Part shown: positions 1 through 6,825 of the stretch, one piece after another
Layout: each line of letters starts with the position of its first letter
Numbering within the stretch: position 1 is the stretch's first letter
Origin: an uncultured Clostridia bacterium
GTDB taxonomy: Bacteria > Bacillota > Clostridia > Christensenellales > Aristaeellaceae
NCBI GenBank assembly: GCA_937906775.1
Contig: CALCUD010000130.1
Location: forward strand, 1 to 26,167
DNA length: 26,167 nucleotides
Direction: 5' to 3'
Notes under the pieces: model-generated
What the model was told of the DNA's origin: nothing
The model's input: only the letters and a program-made list of their open reading frames with translations
Databases searched by the model: none
Made by a program: the position numbers and the translations under genes

Positions 1-1003
1 CCTTGAAGGGTTCCTTGCCGGTAATCTTTTTGACCGCGTCCTGTACGGCGGGAATACGGGTGCTGCCGCCGACGAGGATCACCTTGTTCAGCTGGTCAAC
101 CGTCATGCCGGCGTCCTTCAGCGCTTTGCGCATGGGCTCGATCGTAGCTTCGACCAGATCCGCGGTCAACTCGTCGAACTTGGCGCGGGTCAGCGTCACA
201 TCGAGATGCTTGGGGCCGGTGGCGTCAGCCGTAATGAAGGGCAGATTGATGTTGGCGCTGGTGGTTCCGGAAAGCTCGATCTTGGCTTTTTCGGCAGCTT
301 CCTTCAGACGCTGGGCGGCGATTCGGTCGGCCTTCAGGTCGATACCGTTCTCTTTTTTGAACTGTTCCGCCACATAGTCGATCACGCGCTGATCAAAGTC
401 ATCGCCGCCCAGACGGGTGTTGCCGTTGGTGCTGAGGACCTCGAAGACGCCGTCGCCGATGTCGAGGATACTGACGTCGAAGGTACCGCCGCCCAGGTCG
501 TAAACCAGGATCTTCTGATTCTCTTCTTTGTCCAGACCGTAGGCCAGAGACGCGGCGGTCGGCTCATTGATGATGCGAAGGACTTCCAGACCGGCAATGC
601 GGCCCGCGTCTTTGGTCGCCTGACGCTGGCTGTCGTTGAAGTAGGCCGGGACCGTGATCACGGCCTGGCTGACCTTCTCGCCCAGATAGCTCTCGGCGGT
701 TTCCTTCATCTTGGCAAGCACCATGGCGCTGATATCCTGGGGCGTGTACTGTTTTCCGTCGATGTCGACCTTGTAGCCGGTACCCATCTCGCGTTTGATG
801 GAGATCACGGTCCGGTCGGGGTTGGTCACAGCCTGACGCTTGGCCACCTGACCTACCAGACGTTCGCCGTCCTTGGTGAAGGCGACGACTGAAGGCGTGG
901 TGCGGCTCCCTTCGGCGTTAGCAATAACTGTGGGCTGTCCGCCTTCCATCACGGCGACGCAGCTGTTGGTGGTTCCGAGGTCAATACCGATAATCTTGCT
1001 CAT
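1..1003 (-). CDS. dnaK: Chaperone DnaK (Hsp70), N-terminal part; cut by window edge
   Basis: This is the ATP-dependent cytosolic Hsp70 chaperone, which works with GrpE (encoded next to it) and DnaJ (presumably beyond the left edge). Translating the minus strand from the ATG at 1003-1001 gives about 334 residues. They start MSKIIGIDLGTTNSCVAVME and include the phosphate-loop motif DLGTTNS (residues 8-14), INEPTAASLAYG, the second phosphate motif DLGGGTFDVS and the adenosine motif LVGGSTRIP near the cut. That is nearly the whole nucleotide-binding domain; the substrate-binding domain is missing only because the window ends. A clear AGGAGG-type ribosome binding site lies at 1012-1017 on the minus strand. 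It is the third gene of the hrcA-grpE-dnaK operon, so it should be under HrcA/CIRCE control. Identification is certain. Confidence 0.98.
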   Translation of the reverse strand, partial: MSKIIGIDLGTTNSCVAVMEGGQPTVIANAEGSRTTPSVVAFTKDGERLVGQVAKRQAVTNPDRTVISIKREMGTGYKVDIDGKQYTPQDISAMVLAKMKETAESYLGEKVSQAVITVPAYFNDSQRQATKDAGRIAGLEVLRIINEPTAASLAYGLDKEENQKILVYDLGGGTFDVSILDIGDGVFEVLSTNGNTRLGGDDFDQRVIDYVAEQFKKENGIDLKADRIAAQRLKEAAEKAKIELSGTTSANINLPFITADATGPKHLDVTLTRAKFDELTADLVEATIEPMRKALKDAGMTVDQLNKVILVGGSTRIPAVQDAVKKITGKEPFK

Positions 1004-1053
1004 TTCTTTTTCCTCCTGTGTATTACGTCATTTCGGGTGTTATCAATCTATCC

Positions 1054-1067
1054 GGATCTCGCGATCC
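1054..1067 (-). other. Small GNRA-loop hairpin in the grpE-dnaK gap
   Basis: The 105-nt gap between grpE and dnaK holds a perfect 5-bp stem (GGATC/GATCC on the minus strand) closed by a GCGA tetraloop, a stable GNRA type. No T-run follows, so it is not a terminator. It could affect processing or stability of the polycistronic mRNA, but that is inference and the element may be fortuitous. Confidence 0.3.
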
Positions 1068-1108
1068 TTTCCTAAAAGGCTCCTTTGTCCTTAACAGGCA
1101 TTTTCCGG

Positions 1109-1696
1109 TTATTCGGGAACGACCTTGACCATAGCGTGACGAAGCACCTTGTCCCCCATGAGGTATCCTTTCTGCAGGACCTGACAAACCGTGCCGGGTT
1201 CTCCTTCGTCTTCGGTTCCCTGAAGCACCGCGTTCTCAAGGTTCGGGTCAAACTTTTCGCCAAGCCGGTTGATCTCGGTCACTTCCAACTTTCTGTAGGC
1301 TTCGTTCATCTGCTTCAGAACGAGTTCCACTCCGTTTTTCAAAGCCTCGTCCGGGCTTTCAGCCGCAGCGTCGACCGCACGTTCCAAATTGTCAAGCACC
1401 GGAAGCATGATCGTCGCCACGTCGCGCTTTCCCTCTGCAAAGGAATCTGCGCGTACGCTCTCGTTACGGCGGCGGAAATTCTCGAAATCAGCCTGTACCC
1501 GCTGTGCCAGCGCCAGATACTCGGCCGTCTTTGCGTTGGCCGCGTCCAGTTCCGCCTGAAGCGGATTCTCTTCCTCCGTTTTTTCTTCCGGCTGTTCGGT
1601 TTCCTCTTCCGTCACGGCAACTTCGGGATTCATTTCTTCGTTTTCGGTTTCGGGCGTCTGTTCCATCTTTTTACGTTCCTTCCTGGATTGATTCAT
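1109..1696 (-). CDS. grpE: Nucleotide exchange factor GrpE
   Basis: GrpE releases ADP from DnaK and so drives the cytosolic Hsp70 cycle. The 195-residue product has the family layout: an acidic, low-complexity N-terminus (residues about 10-50, rich in Glu), a long helix that forms the dimer coiled coil (about 45-110, containing the typical DFENFRRR stretch), and a C-terminal beta domain ending in HAMVKVVPE. The ATG at 1696 has a GGAG only 4 nt upstream. A second ATG ten codons later has AGGAAGG at a somewhat long distance, so the true protein may be 185 residues. It lies 21 nt after hrcA and 105 nt before dnaK on the same strand, the usual order of the HrcA-controlled operon. Family assignment is certain; only the start is open. 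Confidence 0.96.
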   Translation of the reverse strand: MNQSRKERKKMEQTPETENEEMNPEVAVTEEETEQPEEKTEEENPLQAELDAANAKTAEYLALAQRVQADFENFRRRNESVRADSFAEGKRDVATIMLPVLDNLERAVDAAAESPDEALKNGVELVLKQMNEAYRKLEVTEINRLGEKFDPNLENAVLQGTEDEGEPGTVCQVLQKGYLMGDKVLRHAMVKVVPE

Positions 1697-1717
1697 GTTT
1701 CTCCGCCTTTCGAATAA

Positions 1718-2746
1718 TTATCGGGTTCCGTCATCCGAGCTGAACATATCGGTCAGTTCATGACCCATCATATTCAGGATAGAGATAACGCGTGAATACT
1801 GCATACGCGTGGGGCCGATGACCCCGATGGTCCCCTGCTGTCCGTTCCGGGTCGAATAGGTCGCCGTCACAATGGAGCAGTCAACCATTTCAGGAACGCC
1901 GGTTTCAGGTCCGATCCGGACGGTAAAGGCCATCTCGCCGTTGCCGGTAATGATTTCGGCAAGTTTGTCGTGCGTTTCCATCAAGCTCAGGAAATTCCGT
2001 GCCTTTTCAACATCGTTGTATTCAGGATAACTGAGCATATTGCTCGTTCCGCCGACGGCCACATGAGGTTTCCGCGGGGACTGTTCCCGATCGTTCAGGA
2101 AGCCGTAAAGGCTGCGAAGAATCTCGTCGTTGTCCTTCATCCGTTCGATCATTCCGGGCAGAATCTCGCGCGCTTCCGTGAGAGTCCGGCCTTTCAGCTG
2201 GTCAGTCAGCGCTCTGGAAATCGCGTACAGCGTGTCGCTGTCCATTTCACCGGAGACGCGGATCACATTGTCACGGACAATGCCGTTATCCGTCACGATG
2301 ACCACCAGCGCCGCATTTTCAGAAACGGGAACGAGCTGAACTGTCCTGATCCTGGGTTGATTTCCCTTCGGCGGGAGCACAACCGCAGTATAGTTGGTAA
2401 GGTTGGAGATCACGCGGGCCGCATGGTCGATCACATCCTCCATTTGATGAAGGCGTCCGGCAAAATGGTTCTCGACCGTTTCAGCCGAGTCGTCTGCGAT
2501 CCGGCCTGTACGAAGCAGCGTATCGACATAAAGCCGGTAGGCTTTCGCCGAGGGGATGCGTCCCGCGGAGACATGCGGCTGATCCAGATAGCCCAGTTCC
2601 TCCAGATCGCTCATTTCGTTCCTGATCGTGGCGGAGGACAAACCCATATCGTATTTCTTGCTGATGGTGCGGGAGCCGACCGGGATACCGGTCAGAATAT
2701 AGTCGTCTATAATGGCCTGAAGGATTTTCAGTTTCCGTTCGTCCAT
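1718..2746 (-). CDS. hrcA: Heat-inducible transcription repressor HrcA
   Basis: HrcA binds the CIRCE operator and represses the dnaK operon; it is itself refolded by GroEL, which links repression to chaperone load. The 342-residue product has an N-terminal winged helix (start MDERKLKILQAIIDDY, then IPVGSRTISKKYDMGLSSATIRNEM) and the conserved LDQPHVSAGRIPSAKAYRLYVD segment, followed by the GAF-like and C-terminal dimerisation regions (IGVIGPTRMQYSRVI). The frame stays open to a GTG at 2788, but that codon lies inside the CIRCE element. The ATG at 2746 has GGAG at 2756-2759 with a 9-nt spacer, while the ATG at 2752 would leave only 3 nt, so I chose 2746. It is the first gene of the operon and so regulates its own synthesis. 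Confidence 0.96.
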   Translation of the reverse strand: MDERKLKILQAIIDDYILTGIPVGSRTISKKYDMGLSSATIRNEMSDLEELGYLDQPHVSAGRIPSAKAYRLYVDTLLRTGRIADDSAETVENHFAGRLHQMEDVIDHAARVISNLTNYTAVVLPPKGNQPRIRTVQLVPVSENAALVVIVTDNGIVRDNVIRVSGEMDSDTLYAISRALTDQLKGRTLTEAREILPGMIERMKDNDEILRSLYGFLNDREQSPRKPHVAVGGTSNMLSYPEYNDVEKARNFLSLMETHDKLAEIITGNGEMAFTVRIGPETGVPEMVDCSIVTATYSTRNGQQGTIGVIGPTRMQYSRVISILNMMGHELTDMFSSDDGTR

Positions 2747-2777
2747 ACCCATCCGCTCCACCGTCCTTCCATCGTTG

Positions 2778-2804
2778 TTAGCACTCACCCGTGTCGAGTG
2801 CTAA
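2778..2804 (-). promoter_or_regulatory. CIRCE operator (HrcA binding site)
   Basis: A perfect inverted repeat, TTAGCACTC, nine bases, GAGTGCTAA, matches the CIRCE consensus in both arms (2778-2786 and 2796-2804). It sits directly downstream of the -10 box at 2815-2820, so it covers the transcription start, as in other HrcA-controlled dnaK operons. Confidence 0.98.
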
Positions 2805-2814
2805 CCACGTGCAT

Positions 2815-2843
2815 ATCATAATCCTGACCCCTCTGTTTGTCAA
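2815..2843 (-). promoter_or_regulatory. Sigma-A promoter of the hrcA-grpE-dnaK operon
   Basis: On the minus strand a perfect -35 box TTGACA (2838-2843) is followed after exactly 17 bases by TATGAT (2815-2820, five of six matches to TATAAT). CIRCE follows at once, so this is a strong vegetative promoter held down by HrcA. Confidence 0.92.
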
Positions 2844-2873
2844 TACTTTTGCAATATGAATTTTCCGTGAATG

Positions 2874-2911
2874 AAAAAGTCCGGTTCCCCTTCCGTTGAA
2901 GAGAACCGGAC
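2874..2911 (-). terminator. Rho-independent terminator after the secreted-protein gene
   Basis: Read on the minus strand, a 9-bp stem GTCCGGTTC/GAACCGGAC (2903-2911 with 2879-2887) and a 15-nt loop are followed by TTTTTC. It lies 15 bases after the stop of the gene at 2927-3610 and ends the coupled cluster that begins near 5995. Confidence 0.9.
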
Positions 2912-2926
2912 AGATGAATGACGTCG

Positions 2927-3610
2927 TTACAGACCGGCAGTATTATAGGTTCCCGCCGCTGCCGCAGGCGAAACATACAGGATGGCATAGGCGTCTTCGG
3001 AATACCAGTAGAGGAAGATTCCCGTCCCGTCCGCGGTATGCCATACGCGTGCATCCCGAAGAGCGCTGACCCGGTATCTTCCCGGATCGACCTGATTCAT
3101 GGCCGCATAGATATCCACCGTGTTGGCAGATTCCGGCGCTCCGTACACACTCGACAGAGCTTCCGAAAGATATGCGTAATCCCCTGCGTTCGCACCTGCC
3201 ACAAAATCGTAATTGATCATTTGTAGAAGACTGTCCCGGAACATATAGACCAGCTGCGCCGTATAGGAACTGACAGCCGCCCGTTCCTGAAACAGGACGG
3301 TCCAGCTGCCGTTCGCCATTCGGGTCAGTCCGACGTTCTCCGTCGCGATGACCTGCTCCGGCGTCATGTTCCAGGTCGCACCGCCGCGGAAGGTGAAAAC
3401 CCCGTACGGCACGGCAGGTGCCGGAGAGGGCGTCACAGGCGCCGGCTGCGTGCCCGGTTCCGGTGTGACATAGTAGATTCCGGAAGCAGGCGTTTCCGAC
3501 GGGACAGGCGTCGGCATCATCCACCAGCTGTTCGCGGCATTGTCCGCGGCAGCCGGAGCGCAGCAGCCGACCGCAGCCAGAAGCAGCAGCATGAGAATTC
3601 TTTTCATCAT
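2927..3610 (-). CDS. Secreted or lipid-anchored Pro/Thr-rich protein, unknown function
   Basis: I do not recognise a family in this 227-residue protein. It has a typical export signal: MMKR, then a hydrophobic run to about residue 15, then GCC at 15-17. The stretch A13-V14-G15-C16 resembles a lipobox, although Ala at position -3 is weak; APAAA-D around residues 18-23 would also suit signal peptidase I. Residues about 33-69 form a Pro/Thr/Ser-rich linker of the kind seen in surface proteins. A compact domain of about 155 residues follows (from VPYGVFTFRGG), which includes TWNMTPEQVIATE, a wording often seen in small secreted domains of gut Clostridia. Its ATG overlaps the TGA of the Lgt-like gene (TGATG), so the two are probably translated together. 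An AAGAGG lies 9 nt upstream. Confidence 0.8.
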   Translation of the reverse strand: MMKRILMLLLLAAVGCCAPAAADNAANSWWMMPTPVPSETPASGIYYVTPEPGTQPAPVTPSPAPAVPYGVFTFRGGATWNMTPEQVIATENVGLTRMANGSWTVLFQERAAVSSYTAQLVYMFRDSLLQMINYDFVAGANAGDYAYLSEALSSVYGAPESANTVDIYAAMNQVDPGRYRVSALRDARVWHTADGTGIFLYWYSEDAYAILYVSPAAAAGTYNTAGL

Positions 3611-4566
3611 CAGGAGTTTCCTCTTTCTTTTAAAAGGAGTAAACCCAGGACCGCAGGGATCCCCATAACAAGAACCATCAGGCCGTATGTCAGGAAAGGA
3701 TTCCAGCTGGTCCGGTCCAATGCGAATTCAAGCGCGACGCCTCCTCCGACGGCAAGGATCACCGACAGAATCGCCGCAACGCAAAGCGCCGGCTTTGCCT
3801 TTCCGGTTTCCTTCACCAGCAGGATGATCCCGACCGCCAGCATCAGGATCGCCAGGATTTCCTGCAATCCTACAAAAGTAACAGAAAGATACCGGTCATA
3901 CCGGAGGCTTTCACAGATCACGCCGCCGGCGCCGAAAAGCAGCAGGAACATACGGAAGGAATTCCCGTGGTGGGCGCTGAAAAGCAGATTCGCCAGCAGG
4001 ATCAGAAACAGGATCGCCGCGAGGATTGCTGCAAGCCGGTAGGTCGCCAGATACTCCTCGCCGGAACCGTCACCAACAGCCAGAAACGACCCTTTCAGAA
4101 GATCGTTTTTCAATGCGCGGCTGATATCAAACTCTTCCCGTGTCCACTCGCCCCAGCGTTCGGCTGCAGTAAAGATCGGAAGAGAGGTGGCCGTGATATC
4201 CAACAGCTTTCCGGGTTCCTGTCCGGTGATTTTCGCCGAAAGGAACGCGCCGAAAAACGCGCCGAAGATCACCCCGAACATACTGAAGCCGCCGGCGTCA
4301 ATCCGGATCCAGCTGAAAAGGGGCATCATCCCGCCCAGTTCCTGATTCATCAGGCAGAAGCCAAGGCGCCCGAATATCAGGCCGGACAGCAGGCTCATGA
4401 GCGAGGTGACCGCTCCTGTTCCTCTTTTGCACCGGCGCAGCCAGCTGAAAAAGCACAGTGCCAGCAGCGCAGCCGCTGTACCGGCCGCCAGATACAGGCC
4501 GTAGGTATAGACTTCTTTTCCGAAAATCGCGGTTTTTGCCGCTTCGTCCCACAGATTCTCAAACAT
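3610..4566 (-). CDS. Divergent Lgt-like (prolipoprotein diacylglyceryl transferase family) membrane protein
   Basis: True Lgt moves diacylglycerol from phosphatidylglycerol to the lipobox cysteine of exported prolipoproteins, in the inner membrane. This 318-residue polytopic protein keeps the order of Lgt landmarks: YGLYLAAG (22-29), GRLGF (66-70), AGGFSMFGVIFG (91-102), AAERWGEWTREEF (134-146, in the place of the signature GRIGNFxNxE), ESLRYD (219-224) and Q235 with a helix after it. The signature Arg and the last Glu appear to be kept, but the Asn has become Glu. Two more hydrophobic segments (about 258-280 and 290-312) extend it beyond the usual length of roughly 260-290 residues. It is therefore a remote Lgt homologue whose activity is uncertain. 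AAGGA lies 8 nt before the start, and the stop overlaps the start of the next gene. Confidence 0.75.
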   Translation of the reverse strand: MFENLWDEAAKTAIFGKEVYTYGLYLAAGTAAALLALCFFSWLRRCKRGTGAVTSLMSLLSGLIFGRLGFCLMNQELGGMMPLFSWIRIDAGGFSMFGVIFGAFFGAFLSAKITGQEPGKLLDITATSLPIFTAAERWGEWTREEFDISRALKNDLLKGSFLAVGDGSGEEYLATYRLAAILAAILFLILLANLLFSAHHGNSFRMFLLLFGAGGVICESLRYDRYLSVTFVGLQEILAILMLAVGIILLVKETGKAKPALCVAAILSVILAVGGGVALEFALDRTSWNPFLTYGLMVLVMGIPAVLGLLLLKERGNS

Positions 4567-4577
4567 ATCGGTGTTCC

Positions 4578-5633
4578 TTATTTCCAGTTTTCTTCAGGTA
4601 CAGCCGTGCAGATATAGATAATGTCGCTCAGACTCCGTTCATCGGCGCCGCGCTGTCCTTTGTAGATGGTATCGCCGAAAACCATCTCGGCTGAGTTGCC
4701 GCCGTCCAGATTAAAGGCCTGCACGCATCCGAGTCCGTACATGAAATCTGCCAGTTCCTGCTGGGATGCGCCTGCGGATTCACCGCGGCCCTCCGCGATA
4801 ACAAATACATAGCTCAGTTTTCCGGTTTGTCCGATCGCCGCCCGGGGTTCATGTCCGCCGGGATTATAGCCGTAATCCTTGTCAACGGTTTGCAGTTCGC
4901 CGTCGATCACAAGCGCCGGGCCGAAGGTATAGGCATTCACAATCGTACCGTCAAAGTCTTTCAGACCTTCCTGTTTCAGGAACAGATGGAAATCACCGTT
5001 CTCGTCGACGACCAGATTGTCCTTCTTGGAGTTTTTCTTGGCGCGAATTTTCTGGCCCATACGGTACTCAAAGGCGGTTTTGGTCGGATTATCGACATAG
5101 TTATCACCGCTGAAAGCCAGGATCGCATGATTGTTCTTCGCCATTGTAGAAACCTTGGAGGTCTTTGTTCCGGTGATCTTGGAAGAAGCGATTGCCGTCC
5201 TCCACTGGGTCGGAGACGCGATCTTCACAAAAGCGATACGCCATGTCACGCCGTTCTCCTCCCGGGTTTCCATCTGTACGGAAACAGACTCGTCCTCATA
5301 GGAGTTTTCCGTATAGCAGGCGGGATTCGGTTCCGGAGGAACAGTGAAATCCAGAGGGAGCTCCCACCGGACGTCCGGATTGAAGATCCCGTTCTCCTGA
5401 GCCGTTTCTTCCGTTCCGTCGTCATCCAGCGTTTCGACCTCCAGATCGTCTTCCGCTTTGGCTGTGGAAAGGAACAGGCGCGCGAACTCAAATTCATCCT
5501 CGTCCCCTTCCATTTCTTCCAGCAGGGCGCCTTTGTACTCATCCGTCATATTGGGGGTGGGAATCACAAAAGGCATCACCGCGATGATTGCGATGCACAG
5601 CAGGTACACCAGAATTCTGAAAGGCAGTTTCAT
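4578..5633 (-). CDS. Phosphodiester glycosidase family protein (NAGPA / DUF2233 domain), membrane-anchored or secreted
   Basis: The 351-residue protein starts with a hydrophobic segment (about 5-25) that is a signal peptide or signal anchor. An acidic spacer follows (about 38-82), then a domain of the family of human NAGPA and of bacterial exopolysaccharide-related phosphodiester glycosidases. The marks of that family are FSGDNY (174-179), FGPALVIDG (238-246), PRAAIGQ (263-269), EGRG (281-284) and NLDGGNSAEMVF (308-319). Members cleave sugar-phosphodiester bonds; the real substrate here, perhaps a wall or capsule polymer, is unknown. It acts outside the membrane. The ATG overlaps the TGA of the DUF1292 gene by 4 bases (ATGA), with GAGG 7 nt upstream inside that gene, which indicates translational coupling. 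The Lgt-like gene starts 11 nt after its stop. Confidence 0.87.
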   Translation of the reverse strand: MKLPFRILVYLLCIAIIAVMPFVIPTPNMTDEYKGALLEEMEGDEDEFEFARLFLSTAKAEDDLEVETLDDDGTEETAQENGIFNPDVRWELPLDFTVPPEPNPACYTENSYEDESVSVQMETREENGVTWRIAFVKIASPTQWRTAIASSKITGTKTSKVSTMAKNNHAILAFSGDNYVDNPTKTAFEYRMGQKIRAKKNSKKDNLVVDENGDFHLFLKQEGLKDFDGTIVNAYTFGPALVIDGELQTVDKDYGYNPGGHEPRAAIGQTGKLSYVFVIAEGRGESAGASQQELADFMYGLGCVQAFNLDGGNSAEMVFGDTIYKGQRGADERSLSDIIYICTAVPEENWK

Positions 5634-5995
5634 TCGTCGTCCTCTTCTTCCTCTGCGCTGAGCTTTTTATCGGCAATATTGAAAAGTTTCTCGGCCAGTT
5701 CGGTATCCTCGACAGGAACAAACTCCTCTGTATCCTCGCCGTTTTCGTCCGTCGAGATTTCGATCTTGCATACGATGCATCCCAAAGGCTCTTCGGCCTC
5801 GCAGTTGTCGCAGTCGCCCTCGCAACCTTCGCAGGCTTCGCTGTCCGCGTCGGAAAGAAGCGCATATTCTTCTCCGTTATAGAAGAAATAGTCCTCCACC
5901 CGGAATGTGAATTCATTCCCTTCGTCATCCTCAAATACGATCAGATCCTCGTCTTCTTCCATGCCTTCCATGTTGTTCAGTTCGTTATCCGTCAT
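5630..5995 (-). CDS. DUF1292 family protein with an inserted six-cysteine cluster
   Basis: This 121-residue acidic protein has the DUF1292 pattern common in Bacillota: LIVFEDDEGNEFTFRVEDYFFYNGEEYALL (residues about 18-47) and, after a break, an EEFVPVEDTELAEKLFNI block (90-107). The biochemical role of the family is unknown. What is odd is the break: residues 55-76 contain six cysteines spaced C-x2-C-x3-C-x2-C-x7-C-x2-C, which looks able to hold a metal ion, whereas the DUF1292 proteins I recall have no such knuckle. The open frame reaches a GTG at 6037 that has no ribosome site. The ATG at 5995 is preceded by GAAAGGA about 11 nt upstream and gives the expected length. The end overlaps the NAGPA-like gene by ATGA. 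Confidence 0.87.
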   Translation of the reverse strand: MTDNELNNMEGMEEDEDLIVFEDDEGNEFTFRVEDYFFYNGEEYALLSDADSEACEGCEGDCDNCEAEEPLGCIVCKIEISTDENGEDTEEFVPVEDTELAEKLFNIADKKLSAEEEEDDE

Positions 5996-6039
5996 GTTGT
6001 TATCCGTCCTTTCGGTTTTTCTCCGGTCCGTTTTCACGG

Positions 6040-6119
6040 GCGCCGGTTATCTTCAAACGCCTGGCACAACCGGCGCGTTTGACTTTCTGAAATACCGCGG
6101 CTATACTGTTCAGCGGCGG
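6040..6119 (-). other. Structured gap between the ynzC-type and DUF1292 genes
   Basis: The 124-nt gap holds three possible hairpins on the minus strand. First, CCGCcGCT/AGCcGCGG at 6095-6119, directly after the ynzC-type stop, with only a poor T-tail. Second, AAACGC/GCGTTT (6075-6080 with 6055-6060). Third, a 9-bp GCGCCGGTT/AACCGGCGC stem (6068-6076 with 6040-6048). The second and third share bases 6075-6076 and interleave, so they compete. The layout could be a weak terminator plus an attenuator-like leader, or simply inert structure. I see no convincing promoter in the gap. Confidence 0.35.
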
Positions 6120-6329
6120 TTACCGGGCTTTTTTCTTTTCGAGCGGATGGGTGCTCCCATCCGTTTCCCGTATGTATGTATTGTCCAGAGTCGCCTGCAT
6201 GCTGGCCCGGAACTCCTCCAGATACTGTTTTCTCAGAGCAGCCTGTTCCGTGAGTTCCGCTTCCGTCAGACCCGCCGTTTTCTTTTTCCGGGCCAGTTCA
6301 TTGATCCGTTCGATTTTTTCGTGTTCCAT
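6120..6329 (-). CDS. ynzC: DUF896 family protein (YnzC type)
   Basis: This 69-residue basic protein matches the DUF896 family, whose Bacillus subtilis members include YnzC and YnzI-like proteins. The start HEKIERINELARKKKTAGLT (residues 3-22), the middle EQAALRKQYLEEFRASMQATLDN and the basic tail all fit. Known members are short helical hairpins expressed in the cytosol; no firm biochemical role is established. The ATG at 6329 has only a weak upstream G-rich stretch (GGGTG). The gene is head to head with the GNAT gene, with 48 bases between the two starts, and 124 bases before the DUF1292 gene on the same strand. The family call is solid, but the symbol rests on family membership only. Confidence 0.9.
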   Translation of the reverse strand: MEHEKIERINELARKKKTAGLTEAELTEQAALRKQYLEEFRASMQATLDNTYIRETDGSTHPLEKKKAR

Positions 6330-6377
6330 CTGTTTTCACCCGTTTTCAGATTCATATGATCTATGGAGGCTATGCCG

Positions 6378-6824
6378 ATGATTCAGGGAAAATGGTTTGC
6401 CCCGGGAACCGATACGGCTCCCGTCCCGGAAATCCGTGAGAAGGTTTTCGGCTGCGGTGCTGACGCGCTGGACGCCGAAAGCTGGAATGTCGCCGTATTT
6501 GAGGAAGAACAGCCCGTTGCCTGCGGACGGATCCGCTGGGAGGAAGGCGCCTTTATTCTGGAGGATATCGGCGTTCTTCCCGACTTCCGCGGCAGAAGGA
6601 TCGGCGATCTGGTTCTCCGTCTGCTTCTGTTCAAGGCTCAGTCACACGGCGCGCGCCTTGTCCGCCTTTCCTGCTCCCCGGAAACGGCCGGATTTTTCTC
6701 CCGTCTGGGCTTTGAGGAGGAATCCGTTTCCTCCGGGTGCATGAATATGACCCTCGCCGGTGATGCGATCGATCTGGATACCTGTAAATCCTGCAAAAAG
6801 CAGAATTGCCCAAACCGTCACTGA
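6378..6824 (+). CDS. GNAT family N-acetyltransferase with a Cys-rich C-terminal tail
   Basis: The product is predicted to use acetyl-CoA to acetylate an amine; the substrate cannot be read from sequence. The 148 residues contain the GNAT core: a central strand (AVFEEEQPVACGRIRW), then GVLPDFRGRRIGDLVLRLLL (65-84) with the acetyl-CoA loop RGRRIG (71-76), and the FFSRLGF motif (106-112) near the end. After the domain comes a short tail with C136, C139, C144 and terminal H148, which could bind a metal. The frame is open upstream to 6363, but the GGAGG at 6365-6369 lies inside that stretch and is 8 nt before the ATG at 6378, so I start there. It converges on the next minus-strand gene with one base between the stops and no terminator. 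Confidence 0.9.
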   Translation: MIQGKWFAPGTDTAPVPEIREKVFGCGADALDAESWNVAVFEEEQPVACGRIRWEEGAFILEDIGVLPDFRGRRIGDLVLRLLLFKAQSHGARLVRLSCSPETAGFFSRLGFEEESVSSGCMNMTLAGDAIDLDTCKSCKKQNCPNRH

Positions 6825-6825
6825 C

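Noticed and set aside
206..892. A 228-codon open frame on the plus strand
   Set aside because: It is the mirror of dnaK. Long open frames opposite dnaK are a known artefact of its codon use.
2786..2788. An upstream GTG start for hrcA
   Set aside because: The codon lies inside the CIRCE operator and has no ribosome site; the ATG at 2746 does.
1970..2821. A 283-codon open frame on the plus strand
   Set aside because: It is antisense to hrcA and crosses its promoter and CIRCE element; no motif was found.
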